The notes under the pieces were generated by a model. That model worked only from the letters and a program-made list of their open reading frames with translations. It was not told where the DNA came from and searched no databases. From Nitrospiraceae bacterium (GTDB lineage Bacteria; Nitrospirota; Nitrospiria; Nitrospirales; UBA8639): DNA of 29,825 bases. Positions 7,996 through 14,501 of this stretch are shown in pieces. The number at the start of each line of letters is the position of its first letter. Position 1 is the stretch's first letter. The stretch is from assembly GCA_003523945.1 (NCBI GenBank), contig DOFS01000466.1, forward strand, positions 1-29,825, in the 5' to 3' direction. Both the position numbers and the translations under genes were made by a program.

Positions 7996-10190
7996 GACAC
8001 ACCTCCCATCTCCTGCATGCGTTGTAAGACAGGGTGTTGCTTGGACTGATCCAACATCACTAGCTTGGATCCGCCTTTGAGACGCTCGACACGTACCCGT
8101 GTTCCTCCTGTTGCGAGAGAGCCGGATTGACGATCAAACTTCGGCCCCAGCAACATCATGGGATTCACTCCACGCCCCCTGGCATATCGTCCATACGCAC
8201 GATGCCCCTGGCCCAGGGGAATGGCAATCATGTCGGGATGCAGCCCTGGAAAAAGCAAGGCGGACGCTTCGATCGATCCATACTCCGACGTCACCCGGAC
8301 CTGATCGCCTGGATTGATGCCTAACGCCTTTGCCGTGGTTGGATTGAGTTCAATCCAAGTTCCCCACATACCGGTTGTCAGAGGATCGGGTAATTCTTGA
8401 AGCCAAGGCCGATTGGCGCCACGCCCGTCAGACAGTCCCAGGGAGGGGTAGGGATAACAATAGAAAGGAAAATCGGATATGTTCCCCAGGAATTCCGGAA
8501 GTTCATAGGTGATTGAGGGCATATCCGGTGAGATTTGCTGTCTGGGAACATCCACAGGCCACCAGCCGCCTTGTTGCAGAGCATTTCTCCAGCGGGTTTC
8601 AAACGACAGGGGTGGATGGTGGTTGGGCAGGACAGCTTCCCATCGGGTTTTCATCATATCCTGAAAGGTGTTCCAGGGAACCTGTTCCCCCAGAGATCCA
8701 CCTAAGCGATGGGCGGCTTCCACCCACACATCCCCAATGGCGCGTGTATCATACAAGGGGCGCACCACGGGCTGGGACAGATTCCAGGACGGTACGGCAA
8801 TCGTGTCGGCTTGAAAGTGATCTTTCCACGATTCCAGTGGGTGATGATCCGGTAGAATCAGGTCAGCCATCGAGGTCGAATCATCGAAAAACGGACTGAA
8901 ACTCACGATAAATCCGGCCTGTTTCAAGACACGCTCAAACTTTAATGAGGGAGGAAGCGTGAATAGGGGATCAGCGAGATACAGATGCAGCAGGGAGCGG
9001 GAGCCTTCTTCAAATTCCTGCACCAAGGCCGTTAACATCTGTTCACTGGATAGTTCGGGTTGGACAGTTTCCACAGGCGAGTCGGGAGGTTCTGCCCACT
9101 GGAGCCCCCCGCGCCGGCCGATAGCACCGATCAGCATGTTGAGGGCATTGATGAGCATGAGGGTTTCCGTGCCATTGGTGTGGGCCGCCGCGGGACCTCC
9201 CCCCATGATAAGCGGAGCATTTGCTGACGACAGTTCATGGGCTAATTTTGTGATCACATCCGGTGATACCTCGGTCGCAGCTGAAATATCATCCAAAGAG
9301 AAGGAGGTAAACGTTCGCTGAAGGGATGCCTGTTGCGATGACGCAAGGCGGGTCAGCCCCTCCCGCATCAATATCTGTCCAATGCCCATTACCAGAAGAC
9401 CTTCTGTTCCAGGTCTAATGGGAATCCACCGATCAGCATTGGCTGCTGTGAGGGACAGGCGTGGTTCTACCTGGATAAACCGACCTCGAGCCATGGGACG
9501 GCCTTGACGGAACTTCCCATAGGCCACTCCAAAAGATACCGGAGAGAGCCAGTGCTCAAGAAATGGTGTGCCGAACGACAGGAGATAATCCGAATGTGCC
9601 AGATCATAGTATGGAAGTTCCCGCCTATTAAAGCTCAGGTAGTTGGCTTTTTTGACGGTCCGTTCCCCTGTAGATTCGTAAAAGATGAGTCGACCAGAAA
9701 TAGAATTTATGACCGTTGTGAAAAGGCTGGCTAAGGTCCCTGTCACTGGACGGGTGATCATCGCGGAAGTTCTGGCGTGCGAATGTAATTGCTCCACCCA
9801 TTCTGATAAGCCCTCTTCCCAGCTAATCGGGCGAAAGCGCCCTTCGCCTCTTCTGCCTTCACGTTTGAGCGGCCCTTGAATGCGGTCCGGGTTGTACAGG
9901 CCCTGAAGAGCGGCATGACCTCTCGCGCAGAGTTTTCCCTCATTCAACGGATGCTGTGGATTGCCTTCAATTTTTTTGGCCCGGCCTTCCATCACACGCA
10001 CGATGATTCCACAACCAGCTTCGCACTCTTGGCAGGTTGAGGCATACCAATTGGCCACTCCCGGAACGATGTCTTCGTCCGGCAGTAGATAGGGCACGAG
10101 ATTATGTACCTCTCGTTCACAACCAGGAAGGGCAGTCCCGGCGGCCGTTAACCCCAGAAGTTTAAAGAGAGTCCGTCGATACAAATCCAT
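7992..10190 (-). CDS. actB1: ACIII B1-type molybdopterin-oxidoreductase-like subunit
   Basis: A 732-residue protein of the molybdopterin oxidoreductase superfamily, equivalent to the N-terminal half of canonical ActB. The N-terminus has a twin-arginine motif (YRRTLFKLLGL) and a possible lipobox cysteine (LPGC, C24), which predicts export and perhaps lipid anchoring. The first domain has C53, C56, C60 and C88 (CQECEAGCG ... KLCARG), spaced like the FS0 [4Fe-4S] site of true Mo enzymes. Typical text such as IEGNPQHPLNEG and YNPDRIQGPL follows. I see no obvious Cys, selenocysteine or Ser molybdenum ligand in the expected region. The C-terminal pterin-type domain includes LNPTTAKALGINPGDQVRV. As in ACIII, Moco may be absent. 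The stop overlaps actB2 by 4 nt; actA ends 12 nt upstream. Confidence 0.85.
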   Translation of the reverse strand: MDLYRRTLFKLLGLTAAGTALPGCEREVHNLVPYLLPDEDIVPGVANWYASTCQECEAGCGIIVRVMEGRAKKIEGNPQHPLNEGKLCARGHAALQGLYNPDRIQGPLKREGRRGEGRFRPISWEEGLSEWVEQLHSHARTSAMITRPVTGTLASLFTTVINSISGRLIFYESTGERTVKKANYLSFNRRELPYYDLAHSDYLLSFGTPFLEHWLSPVSFGVAYGKFRQGRPMARGRFIQVEPRLSLTAANADRWIPIRPGTEGLLVMGIGQILMREGLTRLASSQQASLQRTFTSFSLDDISAATEVSPDVITKLAHELSSANAPLIMGGGPAAAHTNGTETLMLINALNMLIGAIGRRGGLQWAEPPDSPVETVQPELSSEQMLTALVQEFEEGSRSLLHLYLADPLFTLPPSLKFERVLKQAGFIVSFSPFFDDSTSMADLILPDHHPLESWKDHFQADTIAVPSWNLSQPVVRPLYDTRAIGDVWVEAAHRLGGSLGEQVPWNTFQDMMKTRWEAVLPNHHPPLSFETRWRNALQQGGWWPVDVPRQQISPDMPSITYELPEFLGNISDFPFYCYPYPSLGLSDGRGANRPWLQELPDPLTTGMWGTWIELNPTTAKALGINPGDQVRVTSEYGSIEASALLFPGLHPDMIAIPLGQGHRAYGRYARGRGVNPMMLLGPKFDRQSGSLATGGTRVRVERLKGGSKLVMLDQSKQHPVLQRMQEMGGVS

Positions 10191-10202
10191 TGGTTCTTTC
10201 TC

Positions 10203-10721
10203 TCATTTGTGACAGGTCCAACAATCTTGAGAGGCTCCGCGTTGTTGATGGCAGGTCAAACACCAGCCCATTTCATAGGACGGCGCTCTGGGCGTGTGTG
10301 ACATGCGTGAAACCTTTCCATGGCAGGACGTACAGGACAGTCCGGCCAGAAGATGCATCTCATGGGTAAAATACACATGATCCGGGAGACGTTGCAGTCT
10401 GACCCACCGAATGGGTCGGTTCTGGTTCCAAAAGGTTTGGAATTTTTGTAAATCGGGTGTCGTGTTCTTTATGGACTGATGACATGTTTGGCACAAGGCC
10501 ATGGATGGCACCCCGGCCACTAGGGATTGCGTGGCATACCGATGACAAAATTGACAATTGATGTTTAATGTCCCCGCATGCAGGCGATGACTAAAACTTA
10601 ACGGTTGCTGATCCTGAACCGGCAGATCGGCACTTCCGGTGGAATACAATGCGCCGATACCCATGGCAACACCTCCGGCCAAGAACGCGAGGAGCACTCC
10701 CATGATTTTTCCCGCTATCAT
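10203..10721 (-). CDS. actA: ACIII subunit A-like pentaheme cytochrome c
   Basis: A 172-residue membrane-anchored multihaem cytochrome. One N-terminal hydrophobic segment (MGVLLAFLAGGVAMGIGALY) is followed by five CxxCH motifs: CQFCH, CQTCH, CTSCH, CLTCH and CWTCH. Spaced histidines (FSHRLHAG, YFTHEMH, MSHTPRAP) can act as the distal ligands, as in cytochrome c7/class III-type folds. Five haems and a single anchor match ActA of ACIII, which carries electrons from the Fe-S protein to the monohaem subunit. The first ATG (10721) lacks a clear Shine-Dalgarno sequence. An in-frame ATG at 10703, with GCGGGA upstream, is an alternative start. It is the first core gene of the respiratory operon, 83 nt after the PRC-barrel gene. 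Confidence 0.9.
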   Translation of the reverse strand: MIAGKIMGVLLAFLAGGVAMGIGALYSTGSADLPVQDQQPLSFSHRLHAGTLNINCQFCHRYATQSLVAGVPSMALCQTCHQSIKNTTPDLQKFQTFWNQNRPIRWVRLQRLPDHVYFTHEMHLLAGLSCTSCHGKVSRMSHTPRAPSYEMGWCLTCHQQRGASQDCWTCHK

Positions 10722-10804
10722 TCATTTACGTGTGTGGGCACTTTTGAAAAATGATTCATCTCCATACCCCCGACAGTCTGTTTGGACCATTGCCAACAAA
10801 GGGA

Positions 10805-11248
10805 TTACCGTGCCTTGGTATCCTGGGGGGTCTGGTCGGGCATCGAGTAGAATTCCCTTATCAGTAATTTCCACTGTTCATCCTTCATGTCAGGCCAATC
10901 ATTTTTATTAAAACCCGGAGCCCTTTCTAATTTTTTCGGCTGAATATCCAGTGTCAAATACTCCCGATCCGGTGGATGTGCAAGTGACGACCAGGGCACT
11001 GCAAAGAGTTTATCTCCCATACCTAAAAACCCTCCAAATGATAAAACGGCATACCCCACTTCTCCATTGCTCCCTATGACCAGTTCTTCTATCAGCCCTA
11101 TGTCTTCGCCTTGCAGATTTTTGACAGATTTCCCAACCAACTCACTGGCTTTGTAGGAACTTTGGTTAGAAGTAGCGGCTAATGATGGGGAGAAGGGTGT
11201 GAGGAACAGGATGTAACCGAAAATAAGGATGAGAAAGGGCATGGGCAT
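10805..11248 (-). CDS. Exported PRC-barrel domain protein
   Basis: A 147-residue protein with a hydrophobic N-terminal signal (FLILIFGYILFLTPFSPSLA) and a single PRC-barrel domain. The domain reads ASELVGKSVKNLQGEDIGLI, EELVIGSNGEVGYAVLSFGG and KLFAVPWSSLA. PRC-barrels are small beta-barrel modules found in photosynthetic reaction centre subunit H, in RimM and in many stress or envelope proteins. I chose the ATG at 11248 because TTGGAGGT lies just before it; the apparent earlier TTG at 11260 is part of that ribosome binding site. It lies 83 nt upstream of actA on the same strand and could be the promoter-proximal gene of the operon. A role in assembling or stabilising the membrane complex is only a guess. 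Confidence 0.82.
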   Translation of the reverse strand: MPMPFLILIFGYILFLTPFSPSLAATSNQSSYKASELVGKSVKNLQGEDIGLIEELVIGSNGEVGYAVLSFGGFLGMGDKLFAVPWSSLAHPPDREYLTLDIQPKKLERAPGFNKNDWPDMKDEQWKLLIREFYSMPDQTPQDTKAR

Positions 11249-11525
11249 AGAGACCTCCAATCTGCCGCTCGTTCATTCGGTAATCTTGATGATAGGCACG
11301 TATGACTGATGATGTTCCCTTCAATATAGAAATCTCACCAATTCTCTAAAAAGGGATAAAATATCGTGGATTATCAAGACTTTGTCCACTTGTCATTCCT
11401 ATGGGATCTCGGCACGGCCAGCCCGAGGAATAAAATCGGCATTCAAGGGTTTTTGATAGTGGTCGATCCCATTACATTTCTTTATAAGACGTTACGCCGG
11501 TTCTGCCAGGATCCAGGAATCACCG

Positions 11526-11957
11526 ATGATTTTTCTTGTGACAGAGGATCAGCAATTTTTAGAAGCAATGACACGGCGATTGCGTGAAAGGGGGAAAAGT
11601 GCCATGGGAATTTCAGAAACTCAGGAGTTGAGGATGCACCTTCGCCAAAGATCTCCGGATATTCTAATCCTCGATGGAAATAGCCCTCACATTGATGTAA
11701 TGGAAATTTTGAAGGATCTGCAAAATGAAGGGTATCAAGGCCAGACGATTGTTTTAGGAGGCGAATCGTCTGCGCCGCTGGTGCCTGAGATTTCTCGATT
11801 TGGTGTCATTCAAACAGCCGGTCGCCCGTTAGCTGTCAACCGGGTGTTGGGCGCGATCCGAATCGCTCACGAGCATTTGCAAGCGGATCGTTGTCCTACC
11901 TCGGTAAACAGGGAGGAGGGCATGAAGAGTTCTACTCATCAGACTCATTTTTCTTGA
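11526..11957 (+). CDS. Stand-alone receiver-like (REC) domain protein, degenerate
   Basis: A 143-residue single-domain protein with a response-regulator receiver fold. It begins MIFLVTEDQQFLEAM, with the acidic pair E7/D8. The phosphoacceptor candidate is D50 in DILILDGNSPHIDVMEIL. Two canonical switch residues are missing. The Thr/Ser position lies in IVLGGES and reads glycine, and the conserved Lys-Pro reads TAGRP, with Arg in place of Lys. No output domain follows; the C-terminal tail is short and polar. CAGGAA precedes the ATG. It may act as a pseudo-receiver or a phosphorylation-independent adaptor. No histidine kinase is visible in the window. A terminator-like hairpin follows immediately. 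Confidence 0.7.
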   Translation: MIFLVTEDQQFLEAMTRRLRERGKSAMGISETQELRMHLRQRSPDILILDGNSPHIDVMEILKDLQNEGYQGQTIVLGGESSAPLVPEISRFGVIQTAGRPLAVNRVLGAIRIAHEHLQADRCPTSVNREEGMKSSTHQTHFS

Positions 11958-11997
11958 CCTGGAGGACTGATAGGTAAAATAACCCCAGGCCTTTTTT
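11958..11997 (+). terminator. Probable Rho-independent terminator after the receiver-like gene
   Basis: CCTGG at 11958-11962 pairs with CCAGG at 11985-11989, extended by GG/CC across a one-base bulge. Two bases later comes a run of six T (11992-11997). It begins directly after the stop codon. Confidence 0.5.
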
Positions 11998-12037
11998 GAA
12001 ATTCCGGGCTCATCCCTAAGCGAAGGAGAATATTGTC

Positions 12038-12427
12038 ATGCCAAACACTAATGCGTCATTTTCTGCATTTTCTCGAGTAGACCAATTGAAACAGCAACTG
12101 AAAAAGTTGGAAAACCTCAGTCAGTCTCAGGTCGACACTGAAGTATTGGACCAGTTTGATCGTGAAACTGAAGAGATTTTGAAACGTGTGGATGGAAGAG
12201 ATACCAAAATGGCCGCTTATAATTTTGCCACCATGGCTGAGGCAGAAGCCTTGGTCAATCTTCCCGAGTCCGCACAAGAACCAACTTCCCGCGATCTTCT
12301 ACAAAAATCGTTGCAACAAAGACGACAGGTGTTGTTGGGATTGGTCAGTGAGATGGAAAGCCTGGAAGAAACCGAAGCCGAAGTTCTGACCGGAGAAGAT
12401 CATGAAGATCCTCCGCTAATGGGATAA
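12038..12427 (+). CDS. Hypothetical small coiled-coil protein
   Basis: I do not recognise the family. The 129-residue product is soluble, acidic and strongly helical, without signal peptide or membrane segment. Heptad-like text near the start (VDQLKQQLKKLENL) and later (LQKSLQQRRQVLLGL, then SEMESLEETEAEVL) suggests a coiled coil. The C-terminus is acidic (EDHEDPP). AAGGAG lies about 8 nt before the ATG, and the codon use is similar to its neighbours, so it is likely a real gene. A terminator-like hairpin separates it from the receiver-like gene upstream. Confidence 0.7.
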   Translation: MPNTNASFSAFSRVDQLKQQLKKLENLSQSQVDTEVLDQFDRETEEILKRVDGRDTKMAAYNFATMAEAEALVNLPESAQEPTSRDLLQKSLQQRRQVLLGLVSEMESLEETEAEVLTGEDHEDPPLMG

Positions 12428-12779
12428 ACCCTCAATTACTGAGTCGAAGAAACTTCGTCTTAGGAACAGTGCCTTGGACAATCCCTGCCTGGCTTGACTA
12501 TCTGTATCGACTACTATCGGTTGGTCAATTCACGGATAAAAACCCTACCCGGTTCGAAAATAACACCTCTCTGCTACCCCCATCATGTGTGGCATCGCCA
12601 TACCTGTCAGCGCAGATATGATGTGCAATCCCGGGGAAATGGCGATGTAGCGGCGCGAAGTCAGAGCATTTTTATTCATTGCAGGTGATCGCTCAACGGT
12701 ATGTTCAGGACAGTCTCTCCAACTGCGTCCTGGTCAAGGATTTCTCGAAAAAAAGATATTTCATCCAGCCCAAAGCCGG
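12428..12779. other. Intergenic stretch without a supported gene
   Basis: About 350 nt between the coiled-coil protein gene and the convergent FMN reductase gene. Plus-strand open frames at 12494-12688 and 12679-12891 are open but lack recognisable domains, and the second runs into the reductase on the opposite strand. A small hairpin CGAAG-aaa-CTTCG lies near 12450. The patchy open frames could be remnants of a lost gene, but I cannot name one. Confidence 0.45.
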
Positions 12780-13385
12780 TCATGTGAGCGATTGTGTTGA
12801 ACTCTCACTTCGAGGGCAGGGGAGAGTTCTGGCCTGTTTGAGAGCATGGCCATACCATTCCAGTTCTTCAAAAAATTCTCGGGCCTTTTGAAGAAATTTT
12901 GAATCAGTGGGCGTGCCATCTTCCTGAAAAACGTTTTGGACATGGGGGATTGGGAGCAGAGATGGAATACTCGACATGCCCAATTCGGCCAACATGGCCC
13001 TGAGGGTCATTGCGGCACGGACTCCCCCGAACGCACCTGCTGAATAGCACACGATGGCTGAAGGTTTTCGAAAGTATTCCTCCAGGAAATGGTCTAATAC
13101 ATTCGAAAGGGCAGGAGGAATGGTGTGGTTGTATTCCCCGGATACGATAATATACCCGTCAGCCGGAATAATCAGATCTGCCACCCGTTGGAGGTATTGA
13201 GGCGCCTCTCCAGGTTGGAATTCCTTGTACATTCTATCCAACAGCGGGAGAGGATAGAGAAGAGGGTCGATGAGTGTCGCCTCGTGTCCACGAGTTTGAC
13301 AGGTATGCAACATAAACCGGGCGGCTTTGATGCCCTGGCGTTCAGTCCTAACCGAACCATAAAAAATAACCAAATTCAAGGACAT
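12780..13385 (-). CDS. NADPH-dependent FMN reductase family protein
   Basis: A 201-residue flavodoxin-like reductase of the NADPH-dependent FMN reductase family, expected to bind FMN and reduce flavin, quinone or related acceptors in the cytoplasm. The N-terminal phosphate-binding loop reads FYGSVRTERQG. The family motif reads VSGEYNHTIPPALSNVLDHF, corresponding to the usual PEYN-like segment. The third flavin-binding stretch is YSAGAFGGVRAAMTLRAML. Length fits the family (about 180-200). The ATG at 13385 has AAAGG about 10 nt upstream. It is transcribed convergently with the coiled-coil protein gene and divergently from the cyclase-family gene. The substrate is unknown. Confidence 0.88.
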   Translation of the reverse strand: MSLNLVIFYGSVRTERQGIKAARFMLHTCQTRGHEATLIDPLLYPLPLLDRMYKEFQPGEAPQYLQRVADLIIPADGYIIVSGEYNHTIPPALSNVLDHFLEEYFRKPSAIVCYSAGAFGGVRAAMTLRAMLAELGMSSIPSLLPIPHVQNVFQEDGTPTDSKFLQKAREFFEELEWYGHALKQARTLPCPRSESSTQSLT

Positions 13386-13704
13386 CAGAAGGCCTTTACT
13401 TTAGAGGAATGTGCCGGGGGATCATACTCCTGCAATACATCCTGCAATACATGCGAGGTTCAAAATTCTTGCGAATTTTTCCCATCAGCAGTGCAAGTTT
13501 AAATCGTTCATGTCACCAAAGGATCTGGACAAATCTATAAGAAGCCTCCATAAAAGGTCTATTGAGGGAGATGGTAGGGCAATCCTACCCTCATAACGGT
13601 GGTAGACCTTCGCAAAAAATAATGCCGACGACCGGTTTGCACACGTGTCAAATCGAGAAATCAAGCGTTGAAGGGCCGGAGTGGGCAGAAGAAAGAGATG
13701 TTCA
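13386..13704. other. Divergent intergenic region with a tandem 12-bp repeat
   Basis: Region between the minus-strand FMN reductase and the plus-strand cyclase-family gene, so it should hold both promoters. A perfect tandem repeat CCTGCAATACAT occupies 13429-13440 and 13441-13452, about 45-65 nt upstream of the reductase start. A short hairpin GGTAGG-gcaat-CCTACC lies near 13573-13589. I could not assign a sigma-factor consensus with confidence. Confidence 0.5.
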
Positions 13705-14343
13705 ATGATTAATACATGGATTGACATTTCCATCCCACTGTATCCTGGAATGCATCATAGGCCTGAAGATCCCCCTTTTCAGATAGAACGGTTAACGGGC
13801 AAGGGGGATGAGGATCAGTTTCATGTCTCCCGAATATCTATGAGTTCTCATGCCGGGACACACATTGGCGCCCGTGGGAAATTGGGAAATTCTGTGCAGG
13901 ATGATGATCAAACATGGTTTTCATCGACAATAGGGCTGGCGAAAGTGATTGAAATCCAGGATAGAAAGTCCGTAAAAGCAGAAGAACTGAAGCAACATCG
14001 GATCTATCCTCATGATCGGATTCTCTTGAAAACACGGAATTCCACCTCTGAGAGGTCCTCTGATTGTCCCAACCACGACACGATCTATCTTGATCGAACT
14101 GCCGCCACATGGCTGGCGGAACGGCGGGTCAGTACTGTAGGAATTGACAATCTATGTATCGGAGGGAACTCAATGCATGGAAAAGAGATCACGCGTATTC
14201 TTCTTCAAGCAGGGATTTTAATTATCGAAGGACTCGAATTTTCCCGAGTCAAAGCCGGCGAGTACCTGCTCATCTGCTTGCCGTTAAAAATCCTTCACGG
14301 AGATGGTGCTCCGGCCAGAGCCATTCTCCAATCGATGAGGTAA
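13705..14343 (+). CDS. Cyclase family protein (kynurenine formamidase-like fold) with altered metal motif
   Basis: A 212-residue cyclase/KynB-type protein. It opens with WIDISIPLYPGM, the usual family start, and has VGIDNLCIGG and GILIIEGLEFSRVKAGEYLL typical of the fold. The family metal-binding motif HxGTHxDxP reads HAGTHIGAR: the aspartate is glycine and the proline is arginine, each one base away from the usual codon. The metal site is therefore probably damaged or different. I chose the ATG at 13705 (AAGAAAGAG upstream) over the in-frame GTG at 13681. It may be a pseudo-enzyme with another role, or it may use other ligands. The next gene downstream encodes an AI-2E-family transporter about 115 nt away. 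Confidence 0.78.
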   Translation: MINTWIDISIPLYPGMHHRPEDPPFQIERLTGKGDEDQFHVSRISMSSHAGTHIGARGKLGNSVQDDDQTWFSSTIGLAKVIEIQDRKSVKAEELKQHRIYPHDRILLKTRNSTSERSSDCPNHDTIYLDRTAATWLAERRVSTVGIDNLCIGGNSMHGKEITRILLQAGILIIEGLEFSRVKAGEYLLICLPLKILHGDGAPARAILQSMR

Positions 14344-14420
14344 GGGTGAGGGAATTTGTGTGAGAGGGGTAATGCCCATGGGTCGGGTCTAGTACCCTTA
14401 AGACTGGAAGGACGCAGGAA

Positions 14421-14501
14421 ATGTTGGATGAACCCTTAGCCACATATTCTAGGCTCGATGATGCCACATCCCTTCCTGATTTGGCTTCATCCGATGCGTG
14501 A
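14421..14501 (+). CDS. Possible 26-residue leader ORF overlapping the transporter start
   Basis: A short frame starting at ATG 14421, with GGAAGG about 10 nt upstream, encodes MLDEPLATYSRLDDATSLPD plus six further residues. Its TGA (14499-14501) overlaps the internal ATG (14494) of the downstream transporter gene. It could couple translation of the transporter, or be chance. No conservation can be checked here. Confidence 0.25.
   Translation: MLDEPLATYSRLDDATSLPDLASSDA

Noticed and set aside
7408..8049. A 213-codon plus-strand frame opposite actB2 and actB1
   Set aside because: It is antisense to two well-supported genes, has no ribosome binding site of note and no domain.
12494..12891. Possible split or decayed gene between the coiled-coil protein and FMN reductase genes
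   Set aside because: Reading all frames gave no convincing domain (a CBS-like match was considered), and the second frame overlaps the reductase gene.
13571..13590. GGTAGG-gcaat-CCTACC hairpin as a terminator
   Set aside because: There is no T-run after it, and it lies in a divergent promoter region where a terminator is not expected.
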